Of a stretch of DNA of 64,000 nt, positions 7,423 to 15,707 are shown in pieces. The notes beneath the pieces are model-generated. The model had not been told where the DNA came from. It saw only the letters and a program-made list of their open reading frames with translations, and did no database searches. Every line of letters starts with the position of its first letter. The first letter of the stretch is position 1. The stretch is from Phycisphaerae bacterium (GTDB lineage: Bacteria > Planctomycetota > Phycisphaerae > SM23-33), in the NCBI GenBank assembly GCA_030745875.1, contig JASLNT010000118.1, forward strand, positions 1 to 64,000, in the 5' to 3' direction. The position numbers and the translations under genes are program-made.

Positions 7423-8769
7423 ATGATCGAATCAGGAAAGATATACCGCAGGATACTGCGTCGGATACAGGCCCAGGCGCTGTTGGCGATAATCGCATTG
7501 CCTCTTTGCCTGGCGTATGGTCAGGAGACAGACCGCAAGGCTCCGGGCAAGAAGCCCGCAGCGTCTGCGAAGCCCAAGCCCAAGTACAATCCCTCCGTTG
7601 AGCGCCCTCGTTTCTTCCAGGCCGCGGGAAAGGACAACGAGCTGGACACCAAAGAGTTCGCCGCCAACCAGGGCAAGGCGGGGGGATTCGTTCGCAAGGG
7701 CGACTCGTGGAATGCAATCATCCGGTACGACAAGGACGGGAACGGTACGATCGACTGGTTCGAGGCCGACGCGTTCCGGCGGTCGCTGGCGATCGACAAG
7801 AAGGGCCCCCGCGGGCCTGTTGTCTTCGCCACCGACGCCGATCGCAGGCGGGCGGTGGCGGAGATCCAGGCGCAACTCGCCGCGGGGAAGATCTCTCAAG
7901 AGGACGCAGCGGCCAGGATCGGCGCCATTCAAAGAGACCGCCAAATCAGCGGGCATCTTATGAGGATGAGAAAACAGCTCGACGCCGCTGTCGAGGCGGG
8001 CAAGATCAGTCGGGAGGAAGCCGACAAGAGATTCGCCGCCGCCGAGAACGCTATGGGCAAGCAGAGAGCGGCCGGTGAGCAGGCCAGGCAGCGCCTGATG
8101 AATCTGAGGAAAGAACTCGACGCGGCGGTTGAGGCCGGGACGATCAGCAAGGAAGACGCCGACAGAAAGTTCGCCTCCGCCGTGAAAACGGTCAGGGAGG
8201 AAATGGCCTCCGCGCAGATCCGTGAGCATCTGGCGAGGCTGAAGAAAGGGCTGGACGCCGCCGTCGAAGCGGGCAAAATCAGCAAGGAAGACGCGGCCAA
8301 GAGGTTTGCGGCCGAAGCCCAGGCGATCAAGAGGCGGAGAGCGGCCGCTCAGCAGATCAATGAGCGCCTGATGAGTACGAAGAGAGATCTCATCGCCGCC
8401 ATCGAAGCGGGCAAGATCAGCAAGGAAGACGCCGCCAGGAAATACGCCTCCGCCGAGAGGACGCTCAGGCGGGAGTCCGCCGCCCGCCAGGTTCGCGAGC
8501 ATCTGGCCGGGATGCGGAAGCAACTCGACGCGTCTGTCGAAGCCGGCGAGATCAGCAAGGAAGACGCCGACAAGAAACATCAGGCCGCCCAGGAAACGAT
8601 CAAGAGGCGCCAGGCGGCCTCCGAGCGAGTGCGCGAGCACATGACGAATGTCAGGAAGAAGCTCGAAGCGGCGGTCGAGGCGGGCGAGATCACTCGGGAA
8701 GACGCCGCAAGAAAGCTCGGCGCCGAAGCCAGAGCGATGAGAGAGAAGACGGCCCGCGGGCCCAAATAG
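7423..8769 (+). CDS. Secreted EF-hand protein with coiled-coil tandem repeats
   Basis: A 448-residue protein with AAAGGAG before the ATG and a signal peptide (core about residues 14-30). Around residues 103-116 lies one canonical EF-hand loop (DKDGNGTIDWFE). From residue 184 to the end there are six copies of a highly charged helical repeat, (R/K)xLDAAVEAGKISKEDAxxRFAxA..., with a weaker seventh copy before them. Repeat starts fall at residues 184, 230, 275, 321, 366 and 412, giving lengths that alternate 46, 45, 46, 45, 46. Such repeats should form a long helical rod. Function is unknown; calcium binding outside the cytoplasm is likely from the EF-hand. Confidence 0.75.
   Translation: MIESGKIYRRILRRIQAQALLAIIALPLCLAYGQETDRKAPGKKPAASAKPKPKYNPSVERPRFFQAAGKDNELDTKEFAANQGKAGGFVRKGDSWNAIIRYDKDGNGTIDWFEADAFRRSLAIDKKGPRGPVVFATDADRRRAVAEIQAQLAAGKISQEDAAARIGAIQRDRQISGHLMRMRKQLDAAVEAGKISREEADKRFAAAENAMGKQRAAGEQARQRLMNLRKELDAAVEAGTISKEDADRKFASAVKTVREEMASAQIREHLARLKKGLDAAVEAGKISKEDAAKRFAAEAQAIKRRRAAAQQINERLMSTKRDLIAAIEAGKISKEDAARKYASAERTLRRESAARQVREHLAGMRKQLDASVEAGEISKEDADKKHQAAQETIKRRQAASERVREHMTNVRKKLEAAVEAGEITREDAARKLGAEARAMREKTARGPK
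7972..8766 (+). repeat. Coding tandem repeat, ~136 nt period
   Basis: Six repeats start at 7972, 8110, 8245, 8383, 8518 and 8656. Unit lengths are 138, 135, 138, 135 and 138 nt, so the higher-order unit is 273 nt (91 codons). Copies differ at many positions, including silent ones, so this is an old expansion. Confidence 0.8.
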
Positions 8770-8800
8770 ACCGCGGGGGGCAGGGTGAAGTTGTCGGGTG

Positions 8801-9457
8801 TTACTTCTTGCGGCGGATGGTCCTTATCAGCACGGGCGTGATTGGGACGTTTTCGTGGCCGGCGATGAAACCTACTTTCACGGAGCCGATTTTGTCCACC
8901 ACGTCCATCCCTTCAATCACCTTTCCAAACGCGCAATAACCAAAGCCGTCAAACGTGCTGTCGCGGTGGTTCAGACGGTGATTGTTCACAAGGTTGATGT
9001 AGAACTGCGAGGTGGCGCTGTCGATCACAGGCGTTCGGGCCATCGCCAGCGTTCCGCGATCGTTCTTCTTGTCGGCGCTGGCCTCATTCTTGATCTCGGG
9101 GCGTGTGGCTCGCTCATTCATCGCCGGGTCGAACCCGCCGCCCTGGATCATGAACCCCTTCATCACGCGGTGGAAGATCAGCCCGTCAAAGTGCTGTGCA
9201 TCCGTGTACGCCAGGAAGTTCTTGACGGTGATCGGCGCCGAGTCGGACCATAGTTCAGCGGTGATCCGGCCCATCGAGGTCTCGATGACAACGATAGGGC
9301 GGGTGATCTTCCCGGCTTGAGTGGTGGCGGAAGGTTTGGGATTTGAGGGTTCCGGGGCGGGTCTGCGGTATGGGTTCTCGAAGGAATTGTTGCAGCCGGT
9401 GGTCAATACGATTGTCGCCAGCAGGGCGATTGCAGAGATCGTCTCGAGTCGCTTCAT
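8801..9457 (-). CDS. Lipoprotein cyclophilin-type peptidyl-prolyl isomerase
   Basis: A 218-residue protein with a lipoprotein signal peptide (LTTGC, lipidated Cys22), a short Pro/Ser-rich linker and a cyclophilin domain. Active-site features are FHRVMKGFMIQGG (with the catalytic Arg and Gln), the FYINL strand and GYCAFGKVIEGMDVVDKI. Cyclophilins catalyse cis-trans isomerisation of Xaa-Pro bonds; the lipid anchor places it in the envelope, where it would assist folding of exported proteins. It starts 48 nt after the end of the sulfatase gene on the same strand and may be co-transcribed with it. Confidence 0.9.
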   Translation of the reverse strand: MKRLETISAIALLATIVLTTGCNNSFENPYRRPAPEPSNPKPSATTQAGKITRPIVVIETSMGRITAELWSDSAPITVKNFLAYTDAQHFDGLIFHRVMKGFMIQGGGFDPAMNERATRPEIKNEASADKKNDRGTLAMARTPVIDSATSQFYINLVNNHRLNHRDSTFDGFGYCAFGKVIEGMDVVDKIGSVKVGFIAGHENVPITPVLIRTIRRKK

Positions 9458-9505
9458 CGTTGTGCTGTTCCTGGTTTGGGGCGTTGGGGTCTTGCGGGGT
9501 TACGT

Positions 9506-11374
9506 CTATTTAAGCGGTTTCTTCTCCTTGATCACCGGTGCGCCGGGGCGGGGGTCCATTGGGAAGATCTGGCCTTCGAGCATGTCGGCTCGCAACTCGC
9601 TGGGATCCAGTTGCGGAGGGTTCAAGGGCAGGACCTGGGCTCGTTTGGCCCAGGCTTGCCAGAGCTTCTTCAATTCGGCGACCTTGTCGGGCATCTTCTT
9701 TGCGAGGTCGTTCATTTCGCAGCGGTCCTTGCGGATGTTGTACAGTTCCCACGGACCCTTAACCGCGCCGTTCGAGACGAGTTTCCAGTCGCCCTTGAGC
9801 ACGGCTCGGTTTCCCTCGTGCTCCCAGTAGAGCGTGTCGCGGTTGAGCTTCTTACCGAGGAACATCTTCACGAGGCTTTCGCCCTCGAGCGGTATTATGT
9901 CGACGCCATTGTGTTTCTTTGGGTACGCGGCGCCGGCTACGTCGAGACAGGTGGCCATCAGGTCGATCAGGTGGCCCGGGCCTTGCACCCACTGGCCGGT
10001 CTTTGCGTTGTTCTTCTTGAAGAACGAACCCCACGAAGCGATAAGCGGAGAGGCGATCCCGCCCTCGTGCTCCCAATGCTTGTAGAGTCTAAAGGGCGTG
10101 TTCTGGGCGTTCGCCCACGACCGCCCGCAGGCGATGTAGGTGTTGGCCGGTCCGGATACGACGTTCGCTCCGCGGTGGATCGGGCGTCCGTCGCGGGTCC
10201 AGTTCGGGGCGAGGTTATACTGCAGGTGGTTCGGATCGAGCGCCGGAACGCGGGCCTTGGTGTTCATAGGCGGGATAGTTTCTTCGCAGAGCCCGAACGG
10301 TTCGGCGCATCCGCCGTTGTCCTGCAGGAACAGGATAAGCGTGTTGTCGAACTTGCCTTGTTTCTTCAGTTCAGTGACGATCTTCGCGATCCCCTGGTCC
10401 ATCCGGTCGACCATCGCCGCATACGCCTCCATTCGCGTGGGGAGCACCTTCTTTTTCGCATCCGACAGGCTGTCCCACGCTGGAACTGCTTTGTCGCGCG
10501 GCGTGATGCCCCATTTTTCATCGACCAGGCCGATCTCGATCATCTTCTTGCGGCGGGCGGCGCGAAGTGCGTCCCAACCCTTATCGTAGCAGCCCTTGTA
10601 CTTGGCGATGTCTTCGGGCAGTGCGTGCATCGGCCAATGGGCCGCAGTGTACGCCACATACGCGAAGAACGGTTTCTTCTTTCCGGCGGCTTGTTCTTCG
10701 TCCTGGTGCTGCTTGAGATACGCCAGCGTGTTGTCGGTGATCGCGTCGGTGAAGTAGAACTTCTTGGGTCTGTACTTCTTGTCGTTCACCGGCGTGATGT
10801 TCTTATTACCGCGCGTAAGCGACGCCGGATCGTAAAAACTGGCCGCCCCGATCACCATACCGTAGAACTTGTCGAACCCGCGCTGTAGGGGCCAGTTCTT
10901 ACGCGAGCCTGTGTCGCGGATGTTCGTGGTGACGTGCCATTTGCCGATCATATACGTGGCGTAACCGGCCGGGCGGAGGGCTTCTGCGATGGTGACGCTG
11001 TTGGACGCCAGTTCCCCGCGGTAACCGGGGTATCCCTTGTCGCTAAGCATGTGGCCGATCCCGGCTTGGTGTGAGTAGAGGCCCGTCAGGAGCGCCGCCC
11101 GGGTCGGGCAGCAGCGTCCGGTGTTGTAGAACTGCTTGAAGCGGACCCCGTCGCCCGCCAGTGCGTCCAGCGCGGGGGTCTTGATCTCTCCTCCGTAACA
11201 ACCGATGTCCGAAATGCCCATGTCGTCGGACATGATCAGGACAATGTTGGGTCTCGGGGCGTCTTTCGCCGTGAAACTGGCGCCGGAAGCGGCGGCTGCG
11301 GACATGGCCCGGGGCGTCAGACAAATCGCTCCGACAGTCGCGCCGGTAACTCGTAGGAAATCTCTTCTATTCAT
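9506..11374 (-). CDS. Tat-exported formylglycine-dependent sulfatase
   Basis: A 622-residue arylsulfatase-family protein. The N-terminus MNRRDFLRVTG is a twin-arginine export signal. RPNIVLIMSDDMG carries the metal ligands Asp50-Asp51. The sulfatase signature CCPTRAALLTG starts at Cys88, which must be oxidised to formylglycine by FGE or anSME. A second family signature, GYATYMIGKWH, follows. The enzyme should remove sulfate esters, probably from sulfated polysaccharides or glycans; the exact substrate cannot be read from sequence. No maturase gene is in the window. The cyclophilin lipoprotein lies just downstream. Confidence 0.9.
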   Translation of the reverse strand: MNRRDFLRVTGATVGAICLTPRAMSAAAASGASFTAKDAPRPNIVLIMSDDMGISDIGCYGGEIKTPALDALAGDGVRFKQFYNTGRCCPTRAALLTGLYSHQAGIGHMLSDKGYPGYRGELASNSVTIAEALRPAGYATYMIGKWHVTTNIRDTGSRKNWPLQRGFDKFYGMVIGAASFYDPASLTRGNKNITPVNDKKYRPKKFYFTDAITDNTLAYLKQHQDEEQAAGKKKPFFAYVAYTAAHWPMHALPEDIAKYKGCYDKGWDALRAARRKKMIEIGLVDEKWGITPRDKAVPAWDSLSDAKKKVLPTRMEAYAAMVDRMDQGIAKIVTELKKQGKFDNTLILFLQDNGGCAEPFGLCEETIPPMNTKARVPALDPNHLQYNLAPNWTRDGRPIHRGANVVSGPANTYIACGRSWANAQNTPFRLYKHWEHEGGIASPLIASWGSFFKKNNAKTGQWVQGPGHLIDLMATCLDVAGAAYPKKHNGVDIIPLEGESLVKMFLGKKLNRDTLYWEHEGNRAVLKGDWKLVSNGAVKGPWELYNIRKDRCEMNDLAKKMPDKVAELKKLWQAWAKRAQVLPLNPPQLDPSELRADMLEGQIFPMDPRPGAPVIKEKKPLK

Positions 11375-11390
11375 GTTGACCTCGTGTTTT

Positions 11391-11420
11391 CGGTCCGGTG
11401 ATCTGGGGAAACGGTCCGGT
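11391..11420. promoter_or_regulatory. Direct repeat in the sulfatase promoter region
   Basis: The 9-mer CGGTCCGGT occurs at 11391-11399 and 11412-11420, 21 bp apart, i.e. two helical turns. On the minus strand the distal copy overlaps a TATACC that could be the -10 box of the sulfatase gene. This suggests an operator, but no regulator is known. Confidence 0.3.
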
Positions 11421-11514
11421 ATACTCCGCTTGTCGCGGCGTTCAGGTTATGTCCCGAGAGCCCCGGGGTCAACCCTTTAAGCGATGCAGGTTCGCAGCTG
11501 ATCGTTCAATTCTA

Positions 11515-11543
11515 TTGTCGCCACGCGCTTGTTTGGTTAGATT
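11515..11543 (+). promoter_or_regulatory. Sigma-70-like promoter for the URO-D-like gene
   Basis: TTGTCG (11515-11520) and TAGATT (11538-11543) are spaced by 17 nt, with a leader of about 78 nt before the ATG at 11628. Confidence 0.45.
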
Positions 11544-11627
11544 GTCCGTATGAAAACAGCACGTCCCAAGCCGCATGACGCACTTCAACTGACCCAGCGG
11601 AAATGAACGAGCAACAGGAGTGTCGGT

Positions 11628-12911
11628 ATGGTTTCGCAAAAGGATAGAGAGATCATCAGGGAACTGGCCGCCGAGTGGATGGAGCAGGCGTCGCTGCCTG
11701 TGATGAACGAGCGGAAGCGGTTGTGGAAGGCGGTTCACGACCTCAAGGCCGAGCGGCCGGTGATTCTCGTCGAGACCGCATGGATCGAGGATTTCGTCTC
11801 GCAATCGGAAATCCTCTGCGAAGATCCGTTCCTGCGCACCGTCGAGCAGAACATGCGTATCACCCTGCGCCAGGCCAGGGAGCTGGGCGACGACCTGGTT
11901 ATGGAACCGTATTACAGGGTCGGGTGGAGGATGCTCTTTTCCGATTACGGCGTGCCGGTGGATATCGAATCCTCGGTGCAGAATCCGGCGTCAATGGCGT
12001 ACCGTTTCAACTTCCCGATCGGCCAGCCGGAGGACGTCGCCATACTGAAGAAACGGACGCTGGCGGTCGACCGCGCCAAAACCGCACGAATGACCGACAC
12101 GCTGCAGGACGTGATGGGCGACATCCTGCCGATCGCGTCGGGCAACTACGATCCTTTCGCTTATGAATTCGACGTTGGGGAGTTCGGGGACCTGGGATTC
12201 AACGGGACGTTCTTCTTCGGATTGACGTGGCAGCTCTACAGGTTCATCGGAAACGACAATTTGTTTCGCTGGGTCTACGAGGCGCCCGAAGCGATACACG
12301 AACTGATGGAGTACATGCTGAACGACAGAATCGCGCTGTTCGAATTCCTCGAAAGTGAGGGGCTTCTGGCGTTAAACACGGACAACCAGATGGCCGGTCC
12401 GCGAAGCTACGGGTATGTCTCGGACCTGCCCGAGGCGGATTCGACCGATGACGTGAAGTTGAAGAACCTCTGGGGATGGGCCGAATCGCAGGAAGCCGAA
12501 GGCATTTCACCGCAGATGTACGGTGAATTCGTCCTCCCGTACCTCGCCAAGCTTAGCGAAAAGTTCGGACTCATCTACTACGGCTGCTGCGAGGGCGTTG
12601 ACAACAAGCTAGATTTGATAATTGACGCGATCCCCAATCTCAGGTCGGTCTCCGTTTCCGGATGGTCGGACTTCGCAAAGTGCGCCGAGATGCTCGGGAA
12701 GAACTACGTTTATTCGCGCAAGCCCGTGCCCGCGCACATAAGCGGACCGAATCCGCACTGGGATCTCATGGAAAAGGACATGAAAGACACTTACGCCGTC
12801 GCCAAAGACTGCAACGTGGAGATCCTCTACCGTGATGTCTATACAACCGACGGAGACAGAACGCGACTGAAGAAATGGGTCGACATGACAAAATCGATAT
12901 TCCAGATGTAG
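11628..12911 (+). CDS. Uroporphyrinogen decarboxylase-family protein
   Basis: A 427-residue protein with AGGAG 7 nt before the ATG. Its length and segments such as NMRITLRQARELGDDLVMEPYYRVGWRM, YGEFVLPYLAKLSEKFGLIYYGCCEGVDNKLDLI and the following SVSGWSDFAKCAEMLG resemble the divergent URO-D/MtbA-like methyltransferase superfamily, abundant in planctomycetes and distinct from heme-pathway HemE. The Cys-Cys in YYGCCEG lies where methyltransferase members have metal or active-site residues. It may handle corrinoid- or thiol-dependent methyl transfer, but no corrinoid protein or heme gene is adjacent, so the substrate is unknown. It is monocistronic with its own promoter candidate. Confidence 0.7.
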   Translation: MVSQKDREIIRELAAEWMEQASLPVMNERKRLWKAVHDLKAERPVILVETAWIEDFVSQSEILCEDPFLRTVEQNMRITLRQARELGDDLVMEPYYRVGWRMLFSDYGVPVDIESSVQNPASMAYRFNFPIGQPEDVAILKKRTLAVDRAKTARMTDTLQDVMGDILPIASGNYDPFAYEFDVGEFGDLGFNGTFFFGLTWQLYRFIGNDNLFRWVYEAPEAIHELMEYMLNDRIALFEFLESEGLLALNTDNQMAGPRSYGYVSDLPEADSTDDVKLKNLWGWAESQEAEGISPQMYGEFVLPYLAKLSEKFGLIYYGCCEGVDNKLDLIIDAIPNLRSVSVSGWSDFAKCAEMLGKNYVYSRKPVPAHISGPNPHWDLMEKDMKDTYAVAKDCNVEILYRDVYTTDGDRTRLKKWVDMTKSIFQM

Positions 12912-12947
12912 GTCGGGTTTGTCGGAAGGGCTCGGGGGTGATGATGC

Positions 12948-13835
12948 TCAGGGGCTCTTGAGCAGTGCTTCTACGATCATCACTGAATTGAAGAGCATGT
13001 GGATCATGATCGGCGAGTAGAGCCTTCCGGTGCGTTCGTAATTGTACCCCAGCGCCAGGGACAGCGCAAACAGCGCCGGTAGCGACTGGAGCACGGTGAA
13101 GTGAACGGCCGCGAACAGGATCGACGTGCAAATCACCGCCGCCCAGGGGCTGTGCAAATACCTGCGGAACATCGACTGCAACAGACCGCGGAAAAGCACT
13201 TCTTCGCCCAGCGGAGCCAGCACCACAGCGATCAACACCGCCAACGCTCGCCATATCTGCGGTGTGCTGCGGTTCGTCAGTATCTTCAGGAACTGGTGAG
13301 TGACGACCCGGTCGGGCTCCCATCGCAGAATTAACCATGTGGCGACCAGCAACAGGAAGATGCAGACAGGCAGTATCGCCGTAACTCCCACCACGGACCT
13401 GATGCTGTCGTTGAACCATCTGCGCGGGGTGAAGCCCATTCCGCGTACGACACCGTTGTCAAAGGAGTACGCCGCCACCGCCAGCCCGGCCAGGAGGGCG
13501 GTCAACTGGATAGTTATTCCGACGATAATGGTTGTCTGGGTCGGCCCGAGTTGGAATACGGAGTTGAAAGCGTCCAACGCAAACTTAGGCGTTAACTGCC
13601 ACACCAGAAACACCAACAAAATGTGAATTGGGGTGAGGGTGTTGGCTCGTCCCGGGCTGCCGGACAATCTGAACTTGGACGGTTTGATAACCCCATGCGC
13701 CAACCAGACCGCCATTACGCACATTCCAAGACCGCACAGAATGGTCATCATGGGCGTTATGTCGTCTATCTGTCGCAACTCCGGACGCGTGGTCGCCGAC
13801 GCCGCGGCCAGGAGTGTTGGTAAAGCGTTTGACAT
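12948..13835 (-). CDS. CPBP-family intramembrane metalloprotease
   Basis: A 295-residue membrane protein with about 7-8 hydrophobic segments. The Abi/CAAX (Rce1-like) motifs are in order: EEVLFRG (Glu211, Glu212, Arg216), FAAVH (Phe241, His245) and HMLFN (His279, Asn283). These are the residues used for catalysis in the family. Bacterial members cleave membrane or lipid-modified peptides or act in bacteriocin immunity; no bacteriocin gene is near. It is divergent from trpC with only 63 nt between starts, so the two promoters share that space. No clear ribosome-binding site precedes the ATG. Confidence 0.85.
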   Translation of the reverse strand: MSNALPTLLAAASATTRPELRQIDDITPMMTILCGLGMCVMAVWLAHGVIKPSKFRLSGSPGRANTLTPIHILLVFLVWQLTPKFALDAFNSVFQLGPTQTTIIVGITIQLTALLAGLAVAAYSFDNGVVRGMGFTPRRWFNDSIRSVVGVTAILPVCIFLLLVATWLILRWEPDRVVTHQFLKILTNRSTPQIWRALAVLIAVVLAPLGEEVLFRGLLQSMFRRYLHSPWAAVICTSILFAAVHFTVLQSLPALFALSLALGYNYERTGRLYSPIMIHMLFNSVMIVEALLKSP

Positions 13836-13898
13836 TCTACAATCCGTGCGGTTAACGTGGCGGCGACCCCGATGGGTCTGAGACCCGCCCGTAAGACC

Positions 13899-14708
13899 AT
13901 GGCGAATATATTAGACGACATCCTGAAAACCAAGCGCAAAGAAGTCGCACGCCTGAGAACTTCTGCTGATCCGGATGAACTGCGCGCCCGTGTAGGCGAT
14001 GCGCCCGCGCCGAAAAACTTCTTCCAAGCCGTCGCCGGCCGGCCGCGCCGAGCGGTGAATCTTATCGCGGAGATCAAGAAGGCCTCCCCGTCGGCCGGGG
14101 TGATTCGCGACGATTTCGACCCTCCCGCTATCGCCCGCCAATACGCCGCCGCCGGAGCCGACGCTCTCAGCGTGCTCACAGACGAGCAGTATTTTCAGGG
14201 CTCGCTGGATTTTCTAGTTCAGGCCCGGGCGGTTGTCGACCTACCGCTCCTTCGCAAAGATTTTATCATCGACCCGCTGCAAATTCATGAAGCCCGCGCC
14301 GCCGGAGCAGACGCAGTGCTCCTGATCGCCGCCGCCCTTGAGCCAACCGAACTGGGCGACCTGCTGGGGCTGGCTAACGATCTGGGCATGGCGTGTCTGG
14401 TGGAGGTGCATAACTCCGGGGAACTGTCGAAAGTTGAGACTATCGTGTCGCAGGCTCCCGGGAATCTGCTCGGAGTGAACAATCGCGATCTGACTACTTT
14501 CAAGGTCGACCTGGCGACGACCGAGCAGTTACTGGAGCGAATCGGAGATGAGATTCCCGTTGTCAGCGAATCGGGAATAAAGACCCGCCTGGATGTTGAA
14601 ACAGTCGCCCGCGCCGGGGCCAGGGCGATACTCGTAGGCGAAACCCTCATGCGGTCCGACAGCATCGCAGGGGGCGTGGAATCGCTTCTGGGACCGCTTG
14701 CCGACTGA
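13899..14708 (+). CDS. trpC: Indole-3-glycerol phosphate synthase
   Basis: A 269-residue (beta/alpha)8 enzyme of tryptophan synthesis that converts 1-(2-carboxyphenylamino)-1-deoxyribulose 5-phosphate to indole-3-glycerol phosphate. Family motifs are clear: MANILDDILKTKRKEV at the N-terminus, LIAEIKKASPSAG with the catalytic Lys, SVLTDEQYFQGS, LLRKDFIIDPLQI, GVNNRDLTTF, VVSESGI and ILVGETLM. I chose the ATG at 13899 because homologues start with this MANILDxI segment, although the frame is open to 13857. The palindrome GGGTCTGAGACCC lies at 13874-13886, just upstream. Other trp genes are not nearby, so it is a dispersed member of the pathway. Confidence 0.95.
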   Translation: MANILDDILKTKRKEVARLRTSADPDELRARVGDAPAPKNFFQAVAGRPRRAVNLIAEIKKASPSAGVIRDDFDPPAIARQYAAAGADALSVLTDEQYFQGSLDFLVQARAVVDLPLLRKDFIIDPLQIHEARAAGADAVLLIAAALEPTELGDLLGLANDLGMACLVEVHNSGELSKVETIVSQAPGNLLGVNNRDLTTFKVDLATTEQLLERIGDEIPVVSESGIKTRLDVETVARAGARAILVGETLMRSDSIAGGVESLLGPLAD

Positions 14709-14741
14709 TCGGAATTTGTCCGGAGAATCTCAAAACGCATC

Positions 14742-15377
14742 ATGCCCGAACAGACAAACAATACTTCCGTAGAGAATCGAAAGTGGATCGTTTTTGTAGG
14801 CGGATTCGCTCTGCTCGTAATCGCCGTGGCGGTTGGGCTACTTCTTCGCGGCGGCGGTAAGACCGATCCCGCAGACCCCCAAGCCGAGGCGCGGCTGGTC
14901 GCCAGGCGGACGAGCGTTCGGGTCAAGCAGTTGATGGATGCCGGAAAATTCCCCGCGGCCGCCGAAAGTATCGAAAAGTTCCTCAGGAAACATCCGGACG
15001 CTCCGGGGCTGTCGCGTCTCTGGGCGATGAAGGTGGTTTGTCACCGCAAGGCCGGCGACCTGACCAACGCGTTGCTTGGTCTCGCCGAGATAGCCGAGAA
15101 GTACCACGGAAACCCGCGCGATCTGTGCGAAGCGGGCGACGTGCTGGCGGAATATGAGTGTTTTTCCGATGCGGTGAAGGCGTTCGAACTGGCCAGCGAG
15201 GACGAAACGCTCAGAGCCCGGGCGTGTTACCAGGCCGCCATGTGCAATTACCGTCTGGGGCGGTTCGGTGCTGCGATGAAATACATCGATGTGGTCGCGG
15301 CGCTAAAGCCCGACGATCCGAAAATCATCGCCGCCGTTAAGCGAATTGAAGACGCCAGGTTCGTGCTCGACGAGTGA
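14742..15377 (+). CDS. Membrane-anchored TPR-like protein
   Basis: A 211-residue protein with a short cytoplasmic N-terminus, one membrane segment (about residues 14-36, IVFVGGFALLVIAVAVGLLL) and a helical region with TPR-like spacing (FPAAAESIEKFLRKHPDAP, AGDLTNALLGLAEIAEKY, CYQAAMCNYRLGRFGAAMKYIDVVAALKPDDP). It begins 33 nt after trpC and is probably co-transcribed with it. TPR domains usually hold protein partners; the partner is unknown. It ends one base before yhbY, which is read from the other strand. Confidence 0.65.
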   Translation: MPEQTNNTSVENRKWIVFVGGFALLVIAVAVGLLLRGGGKTDPADPQAEARLVARRTSVRVKQLMDAGKFPAAAESIEKFLRKHPDAPGLSRLWAMKVVCHRKAGDLTNALLGLAEIAEKYHGNPRDLCEAGDVLAEYECFSDAVKAFELASEDETLRARACYQAAMCNYRLGRFGAAMKYIDVVAALKPDDPKIIAAVKRIEDARFVLDE

Positions 15378-15378
15378 T

Positions 15379-15687
15379 TCAGTCGACCAGCTTCACTCGT
15401 TTGGAGGGCTTCAGATCGGGATTGGGGCGATACAGCAGCACGGTCTTTCCGACAACCGCCAGGCACACGGCCTCTGCAGCCTCCGCCAGCGCCGGGCCTA
15501 CTTCCTTCCGCGCCGCTCCCGACGGTCCGGTGAGACGCACCTTGATCAACTCGCGCTTGTCCAGCAGATCGCTGACGGATTTAACCACCGGATCGGTGAT
15601 TCCCTCCTTGCCCACAGTCATCAGCGCGTCGATTCGCTGTCCGAGTCCCCTGAGCTGTTTTTTCTGTTTACCGGTCAGTTCGACCAT
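15379..15687 (-). CDS. yhbY: YhbY-family RNA-binding protein (CRM domain)
   Basis: A 102-residue protein, the usual length for YhbY. The CRM (KH-like) domain is visible from LTGKQKKQLRGLGQRIDALMTVGKEGIT, which holds the GxxG loop (GKEG), through LDKRELIKVRL to VCLAVVGKTVLLYRPNPD. In other bacteria YhbY associates with the pre-50S ribosomal subunit. The ATG at 15687 follows the phosphatase gene by 20 nt on the same strand, so kinase, phosphatase and yhbY form one run of genes. Confidence 0.9.
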   Translation of the reverse strand: MVELTGKQKKQLRGLGQRIDALMTVGKEGITDPVVKSVSDLLDKRELIKVRLTGPSGAARKEVGPALAEAAEAVCLAVVGKTVLLYRPNPDLKPSKRVKLVD

Positions 15688-15707
15688 GGCGGGTTTTCTC
15701 CGTAATG

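Noticed and set aside
7432..8640. 402-codon frame antisense to the EF-hand/tandem-repeat gene
   Set aside because: The apparent repeats are the mirror of the sense repeats; no start signal.
7972..8766. Regular ~136-nt repeats as a possible CRISPR or satellite array
   Set aside because: The period is a multiple of three, the copies keep one reading frame and vary mostly at the amino-acid-tolerant positions, so this is a coding repeat.
9476..10888. 470-codon frame antisense to the sulfatase
   Set aside because: Sense strand encodes an intact sulfatase with all signatures; the antisense product has no recognisable domain and no ribosome-binding site.
13874..13886. Palindrome GGGTCTGAGACCC before trpC as an attenuator
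   Set aside because: Too short to compete with an antiterminator, no leader peptide with Trp codons and no T-run; could be an operator but evidence is slight.
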